Source of the DNA: CAIRNS01 sp049508565
Lineage (GTDB): Bacteria > Elusimicrobiota > Endomicrobiia > Endomicrobiales > CAIRNS01
Assembly: GCA_049508565.1 (NCBI GenBank)
Contig: JBELAT010000078.1
Location: forward strand, 1 to 10,127
Length of the DNA stretch: 10,127 nt
Direction: 5' to 3'
Part shown: in pieces, positions 1 through 6,331 of the stretch
Numbering within the stretch: position 1 is the stretch's first letter
How the letters are laid out: each line of letters begins with the position of its first letter
Program-made: the position numbers and the translations under genes
The notes under the pieces: model-generated
What the model was told of the DNA's origin: nothing
What the model saw: the letters and a program-made list of their open reading frames with translations, nothing else
Databases searched by the model: none

Positions 1-778
1 CTATTCTTCTGATAATACGATTGAAACGGTTGAGAAATGTAGCGATCAACGTATACGTTTGATCAATGTTCTCAATAACGGGGTGATCGCAGCATCCCGC
101 AATCATGGACTCCGTGAAGCGCGAGGAGAATTCATTGCGTTCCTTGATTCAGATGATATATGGTTGCCTGATAAATTACAACGACAGTTAGAATGGCTTA
201 CCAGGTACCCGTCAATCCAGCTTGTTTCGACAAATTCTGTCATTATCGATGAAAAGAGTGAAGAAAATGGAAAAAAAGAAATTCCTTTAGCGTGGCGCAA
301 TCGCTCGGTTCGATTTAAGGACATGTTGCGCAAGGGGTGTATTTGCACCTCATCGGTTCTTATGCGCCGGCAGGTGTATTGTGAAATAGGTTTTATGGAT
401 GAGAGACTCGAGTTGCGAGCCATTGAAGACTACGAGTACTGGCTACGAGTTTCAAAAAAGTATCCATTCGGTATATTTCTTATGAAAAATTCATTAGTAC
501 AGCATCGCTTTCATCAAAAGAGCGCCAGTAACGTAGAATTTTCTTCACCAAACAGTTATCCCGATAAGCTGCGACTTGTTTACAGCACATACCAACAAGA
601 GTTTCCGGATCTTATCCGAAAGGCCCAGTGCCGTTTAGTCGTTTATCAATATAAGAATGCCGTATACCGTGGTTTATATTCACTCAAAGATATACTTGTT
701 GCGAACAATACCCTTACATTATATGAGCGACTTATGATTCTCAGTACGTTTCTTGTACGTAAGATACTACATATTTAA
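1..778 (+). CDS. Family 2 glycosyltransferase, 5' end missing
   Basis: Transfers a sugar from a nucleotide-sugar donor; proteins of this type usually build surface polysaccharide or glycoconjugates at the cytoplasmic face of the membrane. The open frame enters from the left edge (first full codon at 2) and gives 258 residues. It starts inside the nucleotide-binding fold, with a Ser-Ser-Asp-Asn-Thr stretch typical of the first GT-A strand-loop. The Gly-Val-Ile-Ala-Ala-Ser-Arg-Asn segment follows, then the metal-binding Asp-Ser-Asp-Asp (about residues 49-52 of the visible part) in an FLDSDDIW context. A Glu-Asp-Tyr-Glu-Tyr-Trp motif near 430 matches the usual acceptor-side ED motif of GT-A enzymes. 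A TTG at 59 should not be taken as the start, because clear family sequence lies before it. The TAA stop is at 776-778. Roughly 25-35 N-terminal residues are probably missing. Donor and acceptor cannot be inferred. It faces pabB tail to tail. Confidence 0.9.
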   Translation, partial: YSSDNTIETVEKCSDQRIRLINVLNNGVIAASRNHGLREARGEFIAFLDSDDIWLPDKLQRQLEWLTRYPSIQLVSTNSVIIDEKSEENGKKEIPLAWRNRSVRFKDMLRKGCICTSSVLMRRQVYCEIGFMDERLELRAIEDYEYWLRVSKKYPFGIFLMKNSLVQHRFHQKSASNVEFSSPNSYPDKLRLVYSTYQQEFPDLIRKAQCRLVVYQYKNAVYRGLYSLKDILVANNTLTLYERLMILSTFLVRKILHI

Positions 779-885
779 CGGTAGAAATAACTATGCTCAG
801 AAAATGTCGGGTCAAACGTCAGTTGCAACACATTGAGAATCATTTATTGTAACACCTCATTTAACATAACTCACACGGAAAATAC

Positions 886-993
886 TTAACTGTAACCTTG
901 ATGTAAAAAACCATTCCCATCGTATCGACCTACCATCAAGAAACCAGTAAAACAAGCGGCAGGTTGATTATTCATACTGATAGCGGGAGGCAT
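886..993 (-). CDS. Possible 35-residue ORF after pabB (doubtful)
   Basis: An ATG lies 7 bases after the pabB stop codon and opens a 35-codon frame ending in TAA at 886-888. A weak AAGAG precedes the ATG. The product has a Gly-Arg-Tyr-Asp-Gly-Asn-Gly-Phe stretch that faintly recalls the N-terminal region of aminodeoxychorismate lyase (PabC), which is often fused or adjacent to this kind of PabB. The resemblance is too short to trust, and the frame differs from that of pabB. It may be a chance ORF, a decayed PabC remnant or a small protein. The rest of the 779-1000 gap shows no convincing terminator or promoter. Confidence 0.18.
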   Translation of the reverse strand: MPPAISMNNQPAACFTGFLMVGRYDGNGFLHQGYS

Positions 994-1000
994 TGTACTC

Positions 1001-2104
1001 TTATTTCTCTGCAACATCTCTTAGAAATTTGGCTTTCAACCAAGTTTCTTCCCACTCACCTTCAGCTGTCGAGTCCCATATTATTCCTCCACCAATACCC
1101 ATCTCACCAGAACAGCCTTCGATAAGAAGAGTCCTGATAGGGACACTAAAAATGAAATTTCGCTCGGGAGTGATATACCCAATAGCACCCGTATAAATTC
1201 TGCGTTCCTCTTTTTCAAGATTCTGCAGAATATCCATGGCACGTATTTTGGGTGCCCCGGTAACTGATCCGGAAGGAAAAAGAGCGCAAAACAAATCATA
1301 CAGAGACGCATCATGATCTACAGTAGCTGTCACCGTCGATGTCATTTGGTATAATGACTTATACGATGTAACTTCACATAACCGGCGAACATTCACGTCT
1401 TTTCCAATACGACCAAGATCATTACGCAAAAGGTCCGCAATCATGACATTTTCAGCGCGGTTTTTTTCATCGTATTTCAATTGAAACCGGGCCTTAATAT
1501 CTGAACAAAGCGTAGTGCCTCGCGGCCACGTTCCTTTCATCGGCTTAGTAATGATCATATTGTTTTTCTTTTTCATGAACAACTCCGGGGAGAGCGATAA
1601 TATTTTAAAACGATCCGTAGATATAAAGGCACAATAGGGCATGGGATGTTTCTTTTTGAGAGTATCAAACAGAGCCCATGGATTTCCTTCAAAATCAAAC
1701 TTCATTTTTAAGCAATACGTAATCTGGTAGACGTCACCGGCAGCAATGAAGTCGCGAATAAGATCGATATCAGCACGATAATTTTCAAATGAAATAGACG
1801 GTGTAATAGTGGGGATACGAAATTGATCAGAACTGGTGTCGCCTTGAGGATTAGAAGAGCTTGCAGACGTGTAACACCCCATTAAAAGCAAAGGAAAACT
1901 ATAGGTATGTTTACGAAAGAGTGTTGACTCCAAGGCATATCCGGCTTCAAACGAAAAAAAACCTGCCACATAGTATCCCTTATCAAGGAAGGATTCCATT
2001 CGGCTGAAAGATTGTTGGACGGCGGCAGGATTATAACAAGAAATGATTTCCGTTGGCTGACTGAAATAATGGACTTTATTTTCAAAGTATGTAGAGATTA
2101 TCAT
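1001..2104 (-). CDS. pabB: Aminodeoxychorismate synthase component I (PabB)
   Basis: Converts chorismate, with ammonia supplied by a PabA-type glutaminase, into 4-amino-4-deoxychorismate, the precursor of the p-aminobenzoate part of folate; cytoplasmic. The 367 residues have a short N-terminal region (Gly-Phe-Phe-Ser-Phe-Glu-Ala-Gly near 48-55) followed by the chorismate-binding domain. Pro-Met-Lys-Gly-Thr at 188-192 carries K190, the lysine that marks PabB; anthranilate synthase TrpE has Ala there (PIAGT). Other conserved blocks are RAENVMIADLLRNDLGR (217-232), PSGSVTGAPKIRAM (277-290), YTGAIGY (304-310) and the GIGGGIIWDS block (336-345). It ends right after the chorismate-binding domain, with no fused PabC lyase, and no pabA or pabC gene is in the window. 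ATG 2104 is preceded at six bases by AAAAGGG (2111-2117). TAA stop at 1001-1003. No strong promoter could be placed in 2105-2320. Confidence 0.93.
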   Translation of the reverse strand: MIISTYFENKVHYFSQPTEIISCYNPAAVQQSFSRMESFLDKGYYVAGFFSFEAGYALESTLFRKHTYSFPLLLMGCYTSASSSNPQGDTSSDQFRIPTITPSISFENYRADIDLIRDFIAAGDVYQITYCLKMKFDFEGNPWALFDTLKKKHPMPYCAFISTDRFKILSLSPELFMKKKNNMIITKPMKGTWPRGTTLCSDIKARFQLKYDEKNRAENVMIADLLRNDLGRIGKDVNVRRLCEVTSYKSLYQMTSTVTATVDHDASLYDLFCALFPSGSVTGAPKIRAMDILQNLEKEERRIYTGAIGYITPERNFIFSVPIRTLLIEGCSGEMGIGGGIIWDSTAEGEWEETWLKAKFLRDVAEK

Positions 2105-2320
2105 ACGACACCCTTTTCAGTCTGGGTGCCGCGGGGCTAAAACATGACTAAATATAATTGGATTGTGTACTAAAATAGAACAGAAAAGTGACAACTTTTT
2201 CTTATTTCCGCGATCGCCACATAGTTTCACTCCATCTTATTTCGCATCGCGCAACTGCCCCACTGGGAACACTTGCCATCAAACAAGTGCACGAACAATA
2301 AATCCAGTTACTTTTTCGCT

Positions 2321-2357
2321 TTTAACAAAAACCCCCGATTACCAAAGTAATCGAGGG
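2321..2357 (-). terminator. Rho-independent terminator after csp
   Basis: On the minus strand, an 11-base-pair stem (CCCTCGATTAC pairing with GTAATCGGGGG, one G-U wobble) closes a four-base TTTG loop and is followed at once by TTTTTG. The stem arms are 2347-2357 and 2332-2342, and the T-run is 2327-2331 and beyond. It lies 27 bases after the csp stop codon. It is the only strong intrinsic terminator I see in the window, so it probably also ends any readthrough from the hyf operon. Confidence 0.9.
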
Positions 2358-2384
2358 TCTTATTTAAAACAGTGTCAAAAAGGA

Positions 2385-2588
2385 CTATATCTTTTTGACG
2401 TTAGCAGCTTTGGGGCCTTTATCAGAGGTTTCGACATCGAACTCAACGGCATCGCCTTCAGCTAATGATTTAAATCCTTCTGATGCTATCGCAGAAAAAT
2501 GAACGAACACATCTCCACTGCCGTCATCATTGGAAATAAAACCAAACCCTTTTGCATCATTGAACCATTTTACTTTACCTTTTGCCAT
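2385..2588 (-). CDS. csp: Cold-shock protein, CspA family
   Basis: A 67-residue single cold-shock domain, the normal length for the family. It binds single-stranded RNA or DNA and acts in the cytoplasm as an RNA chaperone that melts secondary structure. Both nucleic-acid motifs are intact: RNP1 as Lys-Gly-Phe-Gly-Phe-Ile (13-18) and RNP2 as Val-Phe-Val-His-Phe (27-31). Lys-Trp-Phe-Asn (7-10) is the usual first strand. I chose ATG 2588 because the family begins there with Met-Ala-Lys-Gly-Lys-Val and AGGTGAG (2595-2601) sits six bases before it. An in-frame ATG at 2621 would add 11 atypical residues and remove this logic. It has its own promoter, leader hairpins and terminator. Whether it is cold-induced or constitutive cannot be told from the coding sequence; many family members are not cold-induced. 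Confidence 0.95.
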   Translation of the reverse strand: MAKGKVKWFNDAKGFGFISNDDGSGDVFVHFSAIASEGFKSLAEGDAVEFDVETSDKGPKAANVKKI

Positions 2589-2615
2589 TACAAACTCACC
2601 TGCCTTTTTCTTACG

Positions 2616-2628
2616 CCACAACCTGTGG
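2616..2628 (-). promoter_or_regulatory. Small hairpin in csp leader near the ribosome site
   Basis: A perfect five-base inverted repeat (CCACA, GGT loop, TGTGG) lies in the untranslated leader, 14 bases before the Shine-Dalgarno sequence. With the hairpin at 2641-2663 it gives the leader two short stems and leaves the ribosome site itself open. A role in message stability or temperature response is inference. Confidence 0.4.
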
Positions 2629-2640
2629 AACGTGTATTTT

Positions 2641-2663
2641 TAGCTCTCAATTATTAAGAGCTA
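2641..2663 (-). promoter_or_regulatory. Inverted repeat at predicted csp transcript 5' end
   Basis: A seven-base perfect inverted repeat (TAGCTCT, nine-base AT-rich loop, AGAGCTA) begins about where transcription should start, some 6-8 bases after the proposed -10 box. In RNA it would form a 5'-terminal stem-loop, a type known to protect messages from decay. In DNA it could instead be an operator over the start site. The sequence alone does not separate the two. Confidence 0.5.
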
Positions 2664-2668
2664 TACAA

Positions 2669-2697
2669 AGCATAACATATTATGTTTTTTTTTGCAA
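2669..2697 (-). promoter_or_regulatory. Probable sigma-70 type promoter of csp
   Basis: On the minus strand TTGCAA (2692-2697) serves as a -35 box, 17 bases before TATGCT (2669-2674) as -10. The -10 is preceded by TG one base upstream, the extended -10 motif, which compensates for its two mismatches. Predicted start is near 2661-2663, giving a leader of about 74 bases. Confidence 0.55.
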
Positions 2698-2700
2698 CTA

Positions 2701-2728
2701 TTTTTGATCTTTTTTTTGATCTTTTTTT
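2701..2728 (-). promoter_or_regulatory. Phased A-tracts with GATC repeats upstream of csp promoter
   Basis: Read on the minus strand, runs of 7, 8 and 5 adenines are separated by two GATC tetramers placed 12 bases apart. The run centres are about 11.5 and 10.5 bases apart, near the helical repeat, which predicts bent DNA. They end a few bases before the -35 box, where an UP element would bind the RNA polymerase alpha subunit. The first run touches the hyfI stop codon. Confidence 0.45.
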
Positions 2729-3261
2729 CACGTTTTATTGCAATGCGGAGTTCCTGGCGACTTAATGAGAGAAAGCAATGTTTTTATAATTTCAATCGGT
2801 TTCGGCGGACAACCGTGAATATGGGCATCGACCGGAAGAACCGATCCAACACCACCCAAAACATAATATGAGTTTCTAAACAGACCGCCGTCCAGGGCGC
2901 AATTCCCGCAGGTAATGACCCATTTCGGCGAAGCCATAGCATCAAAGGTATCTTTGAGAGCAGCGGCCATATTGCGAGAAACCGGTCCGGTAACCAGCAA
3001 AGCATCTGCATGACGGGGCGACGCAACTATATCGACGCCAAAACGTTGAATATCGTAGAGTGGGTTAGTCAATGCAATAATTTCAGACTCGCATGCTCCG
3101 CATGAGCCCGTGTCCACTTCACGGATATGGAATGACCTGCCAAAACGTGTGTCAATGGCAATGGAGAGCTCCTTACCCAGCGATTCGATTTCTTTGATAA
3201 TGTGATCGGCTGGAAGTGTAACTGTTCCTTTAACAAGAGCGGCGCGAACAATTGGTATCAT
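2728..3261 (-). CDS. hyfI: HyfI/NuoB-like iron-sulfur small subunit of Ehr-type complex
   Basis: Electron-transfer subunit at the cytoplasmic face of the membrane complex, holding one [4Fe-4S] cluster next to the large subunit (equivalent of N2 in complex I and of the proximal cluster in hydrogenases). The 177 residues contain Cys54-Gly-Ala-Cys57-Glu, the hydrogenase-type CxxC spacing, whereas NuoB has adjacent cysteines. They also contain Cys121 in a Cys-Ala-Leu-Asp-Gly-Gly-Leu-Phe motif and Cys151 in Gly-Cys-Pro-Pro. A fifth cysteine, C118, lies three residues before C121. So the cluster ligands are complete although the partner has lost its Ni site. There are no extra ferredoxin domains and only a short C-terminal tail. 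ATG 3261 overlaps the hyfG TGA in an ATGA, with AGGT nine bases upstream. Last gene of the operon; its TGA at 2728-2730 abuts the csp upstream region with no terminator between. Confidence 0.9.
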   Translation of the reverse strand: MIPIVRAALVKGTVTLPADHIIKEIESLGKELSIAIDTRFGRSFHIREVDTGSCGACESEIIALTNPLYDIQRFGVDIVASPRHADALLVTGPVSRNMAAALKDTFDAMASPKWVITCGNCALDGGLFRNSYYVLGGVGSVLPVDAHIHGCPPKPIEIIKTLLSLIKSPGTPHCNKT

Positions 3262-4814
3262 AAGTCATTACCTGCATATGAAAGGTCGAAACTTTTATTG
3301 CACAGAGGAAAGTCAGGGATAATATTGCCTGGCATAACATAGGGCAACCCAATCCAGTTATGAAATGACGGATCGGTAATCGCACACCGGTCGATGCTGC
3401 CATCGGCATGTGTTCGAACCCAGTACAACACCGGACCACGGGCGCCTTCTACTACCCCCAGCGCATTACCGGCCTGCGGAATGAATACCGGGTTAAGCTT
3501 TGTGCCCGCGCCATCCATTTTTTCAAGACACTGCTTAATACTATCCATCGAGCTTTTGCATTCATCAAACCGGGCTATAAGCCGGGCTGCGACATCCCCG
3601 GCTGATTGATATGCCGGTTTAATAGAAAGACCTGCATATTGATCAGGAAAAACCGCACGAAGATCCCACCCGAGACCGGATGATCGGGCTACAAGACCGA
3701 CTATTCCAACATCTTCAGCAATACGTCGCGATAACACTCCTGTCGTTTCGATCCGGTCCAAAAACGATCCGTTTGAAAACAACATCTCTCTGAGCGTTTC
3801 CATGTCTTGTTCAAGACAGGAAAGCAGCTCCCTCACCGGCTCGTACTGGTGGATCCCAACAAGCTCCGCAACTCCGCCTATTACGATAGCATCTTTGAGA
3901 TATCGTGAACCTGTTAACTGTTCATTGACAGAAAGTATAGATTCCTTCATAAGGGCGGCATAAGAAGCGGGAAATGAAAATGCTGCATCAAGTGCGAGCG
4001 CACCGATGGTTCCGATATGATTATAGAGTCGTTCAAGCTCTAAAAAAACACACCGGGAGTACTGTGCATCAAGAGAGACGTTGAGTGCACATATCTTCTC
4101 AATCGCCCGACAAAATGCCATGCGATGGGCAACAGCACTCTTTCCGCTGATGTTCGATGATAACTTCATTGCCTCCTCAGGAGTTTTTCCTTCAAATAGT
4201 TTTTCCACTCCCCGGTGCGTAAAGCCAAGGCGGGGTTCTAGGCTGATAACTGGTTCTCCTGCCACACTGAAGCGAAAGTGTCCCGAACCGATAACACCCG
4301 CGTGCACGGGACCCACTGCCACTTCACATATTCCCTCGCCCTCAATTTTTCTAAAGACATAATTCTTGTCCGTTCGTTTACCCACTTCCGGGGCAATCGT
4401 GAAATCCTTTCGTAGCGGAAAAGAGTTGTCAGGCCATATCTCGTCATGCAAATGCAACCGCCGGGTGTCTGGATTGTTCACCGGCATAATGCCAAATGAT
4501 TCGAGTATCTGACGCTCAAAGAGGCATGCGGAATAAATGTCACGTGCCAGCGAGTCAAAGGACGGTTTTTCCGGCGGAACTGTCTGTCGTACAAAAACCC
4601 ACTGACGATCTTCGACACTGAGAAATCCGCATACAATCATAAATGATCCCGCCCGGGGACGGTCATCAATTGCGAACATCGTCATAACGGGCGATTTGAG
4701 GCGGGTATGCAGATCCAGACATGCGGCCTTAAAATCTGATGAGGGCACATCGATGTATACCTCATCGTTGTACTGGCGCGTCACGTGATTATAATTTTTT
4801 TCAATATCTTTCAT
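3258..4814 (-). CDS. hyfG: HyfG-like NuoC-NuoD fusion subunit without Ni-Fe ligands
   Basis: Large subunit of the peripheral arm, 518 residues from this start. Residues 1-140 are the NuoC (30 kDa) domain, with its Phe-Glu-Arg-Gln-Ile...Phe-Gly-Ile and Pro-Asp-Thr-Arg-Arg-Leu signature. From about 165 on it is the NuoD / hydrogenase large-subunit domain (Gly-Pro-Val-His-Ala-Gly; Arg-Leu-Gly-Phe-Thr-His-Arg-Gly). In active group 4 hydrogenases the next helix carries a CGxCGxAH motif; here it reads Ser223-Gly-Lys-Ser226-Ala-Val-Ala-His. The C-terminal DPCxxC is Asp510-Leu-Ser-Tyr-Ala-Gly515. All four Ni ligands are therefore gone, and it cannot be a normal hydrogenase. Only three residues follow, so no cleavable maturation tail remains. 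I chose ATG 4814 because AGAGGA lies six bases upstream; ATG 4853, overlapping the hyfF stop, would add 13 residues with a poor ribosome site. The stop overlaps hyfI. Confidence 0.92.
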   Translation of the reverse strand: MKDIEKNYNHVTRQYNDEVYIDVPSSDFKAACLDLHTRLKSPVMTMFAIDDRPRAGSFMIVCGFLSVEDRQWVFVRQTVPPEKPSFDSLARDIYSACLFERQILESFGIMPVNNPDTRRLHLHDEIWPDNSFPLRKDFTIAPEVGKRTDKNYVFRKIEGEGICEVAVGPVHAGVIGSGHFRFSVAGEPVISLEPRLGFTHRGVEKLFEGKTPEEAMKLSSNISGKSAVAHRMAFCRAIEKICALNVSLDAQYSRCVFLELERLYNHIGTIGALALDAAFSFPASYAALMKESILSVNEQLTGSRYLKDAIVIGGVAELVGIHQYEPVRELLSCLEQDMETLREMLFSNGSFLDRIETTGVLSRRIAEDVGIVGLVARSSGLGWDLRAVFPDQYAGLSIKPAYQSAGDVAARLIARFDECKSSMDSIKQCLEKMDGAGTKLNPVFIPQAGNALGVVEGARGPVLYWVRTHADGSIDRCAITDPSFHNWIGLPYVMPGNIIPDFPLCNKSFDLSYAGNDL

Positions 4815-4820
4815 ATGTGT

Positions 4821-4826
4821 TCCTCT
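4821..4826 (-). promoter_or_regulatory. Ribosome binding site deciding the hyfG start
   Basis: AGAGGA on the minus strand, six bases before ATG 4814. It favours this start over the overlapping ATG at 4853, which has only an AGG two bases before it. If 4814 is used, hyfG is separated from hyfF by 35 bases and is initiated independently, unlike the other junctions. Confidence 0.6.
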
Positions 4827-4849
4827 GAATTTCTCAACACTCCCACGCA

Positions 4850-6331
4850 TCATCCTACAATAATATCGACGGCAGCCTTCAGGCTGGGCCCAAACAGCAC
4901 CCCTGCGGCCAGTCCTGTCGCAAGCATGATGATAAAAGCTAGCATAAAGGTGATCTTTGCCGAAAACGGTTCAGTTCGTTTCGGTAACTCATCAGGAGCT
5001 TTATTAAAAAGCATGCGGCTGTAATGATAGATCAATGCAGCAAATGCGACAGCAAGCGATACGAGAACAACTGTGCATACTGCATATTGTTTGGCCTGAA
5101 AGCCGGCAATGAGAACCGTTAATTCGCTAAAGAAAATTGAGAAGGGCGGCATTCCGCCCAGCGCAAGAACACCAGCAATTCCACAGATCCCGACAAATGG
5201 CATTGCGATCGTCATGCCTCGAATAGCTGAAATGGTATGAGTTTTATAGTGACGAACGGCTGTTCCGGCGCCGAAAAACATAAAAGCCTTGGTAGTACCG
5301 TGATTGAAAACATGCCACAAGGCACCCGTAACGCCAAGTGGCCCGCCAATACCCAGACCCGTTGCTATAATACCAATATGTTCTATGGAACTATATGCTA
5401 AAAGCCGTTTTATGTCTTTTTGCACTAACATAAAACCTGCCGCAAGAAGCAGAGATAGACACCCAAAGCCGATCAAATAGTCACCCGACGTATTGGGACC
5501 GATACAACGGTTAACGATTATCAAAGTACGAATCAACGCATATAACGACATTTTGATCAATGCACCAGACAACAGTGCACTAATAGGCGAAAAAGCTTGA
5601 CTATGAGCATCCGGCAACCACGTATGCAGAGGAGCAAAACCGGCTTTTGTCCCGAACCCTACAATCAGAAATACCATGGCAATTCTGACAGTTCTCGGAT
5701 CAAACCATGGCGCGGACCGGAACATATCCGTCCAGTTCAAACTGTCGATGCCACCCTGCAAGGATGCTGTATGATAAAGAAGTATGATACCAAAAAGAGC
5801 CAACGTAATACCGACAGAACAGATAATCAGATATTTCCACGCCGCCTCAACCGAGTGTTTATTGTTGTGAAATCCGACCAGAAACGCGGAGGTAAGTGTT
5901 GTCATTTCGACCGCCGCCCACATCATCCCTAGATTATTAATAACTGTCACTGCCAACATTGCCAGAACACAGGCATTAAATAGCATGTAATAGATCCGGC
6001 TTTTCCTGTCTGAGATACCTCCGGAGGACACTTCATCGTCAACGTAATGTATCGAATACAGTGCTGCAAGAAACGACACTAATGCAACCAAAACAATAAA
6101 CCAGCTCCCCAGGGCATCAATATAGAGAAATTGCGCACAGTATGAAACCTGTGGCACGGCGTGCATCAGCAGTGCCGCTGCTAAAAATATAATGCCATAA
6201 CCAACAGCATTTATTATTCCCAAAACTCTGACGCGTCGAATGACGAGAGCCAGACATCCTATAAGTAACGGCACACTAAATATGATAGACAATACAATTG
6301 ATATCATTGAAGAGCTGTTCACGCTTGTCAT
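4850..6331 (-). CDS. hyfF: HyfF-like antiporter-type membrane subunit
   Basis: Integral membrane subunit of the proton-conducting-membrane-transporter family (NuoL/M/N, MrpA/D), thought to move H+ or Na+ as the peripheral arm turns over. The 493 residues (E. coli HyfF is somewhat over 500) form many hydrophobic helices. Key charged residues are present: Glu142 in Ala-Val-Glu-Met-Thr-Thr (helix 5), Lys229 in Phe-Gly-Thr-Lys-Ala-Gly (helix 7), Lys260, His340/His344 with Lys348 in the Trp-His-Val-Phe-Asn-His segment, and Glu403 in Phe-Phe-Ser-Glu-Leu (helix 12). Both halves of the ion path therefore look functional. Unlike HyfB, it has a full N-terminus: two helices (about 10-30 and 36-57) precede the conserved Ile-Asp-Ala-Leu-Gly block at 71-75. 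ATG 6331 overlaps the hyfE TGA by four bases; TGA stop at 4850-4852. Confidence 0.92.
   Translation of the reverse strand: MTSVNSSSMISIVLSIIFSVPLLIGCLALVIRRVRVLGIINAVGYGIIFLAAALLMHAVPQVSYCAQFLYIDALGSWFIVLVALVSFLAALYSIHYVDDEVSSGGISDRKSRIYYMLFNACVLAMLAVTVINNLGMMWAAVEMTTLTSAFLVGFHNNKHSVEAAWKYLIICSVGITLALFGIILLYHTASLQGGIDSLNWTDMFRSAPWFDPRTVRIAMVFLIVGFGTKAGFAPLHTWLPDAHSQAFSPISALLSGALIKMSLYALIRTLIIVNRCIGPNTSGDYLIGFGCLSLLLAAGFMLVQKDIKRLLAYSSIEHIGIIATGLGIGGPLGVTGALWHVFNHGTTKAFMFFGAGTAVRHYKTHTISAIRGMTIAMPFVGICGIAGVLALGGMPPFSIFFSELTVLIAGFQAKQYAVCTVVLVSLAVAFAALIYHYSRMLFNKAPDELPKRTEPFSAKITFMLAFIIMLATGLAAGVLFGPSLKAAVDIIVG

Noticed and set aside
2151..2156. TATATT on the minus strand as a pabB -10 box
   Set aside because: Good match alone, but the hexamer 17 bases upstream (TCTATT) is a poor -35, so the pabB promoter stays unplaced.
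2184..2199. Inverted repeat AAAAGT-GACA-ACTTTT upstream of pabB
   Set aside because: Short and AT-rich; it overlaps a TTGTCA that could be a -35 box for pabB, but no acceptable -10 lies 16-18 bases away. Too weak to call a promoter or operator.
2209..2217. GCGATCGC octamer, as in cyanobacterial HIP1
   Set aside because: Seen as a single copy in a non-coding stretch with no sign of genome-wide over-representation in this window.
2589..2621. Longer csp start at ATG 2621
   Set aside because: It adds 11 residues unlike any cold-shock protein and would place the clear ribosome site inside the coding region.
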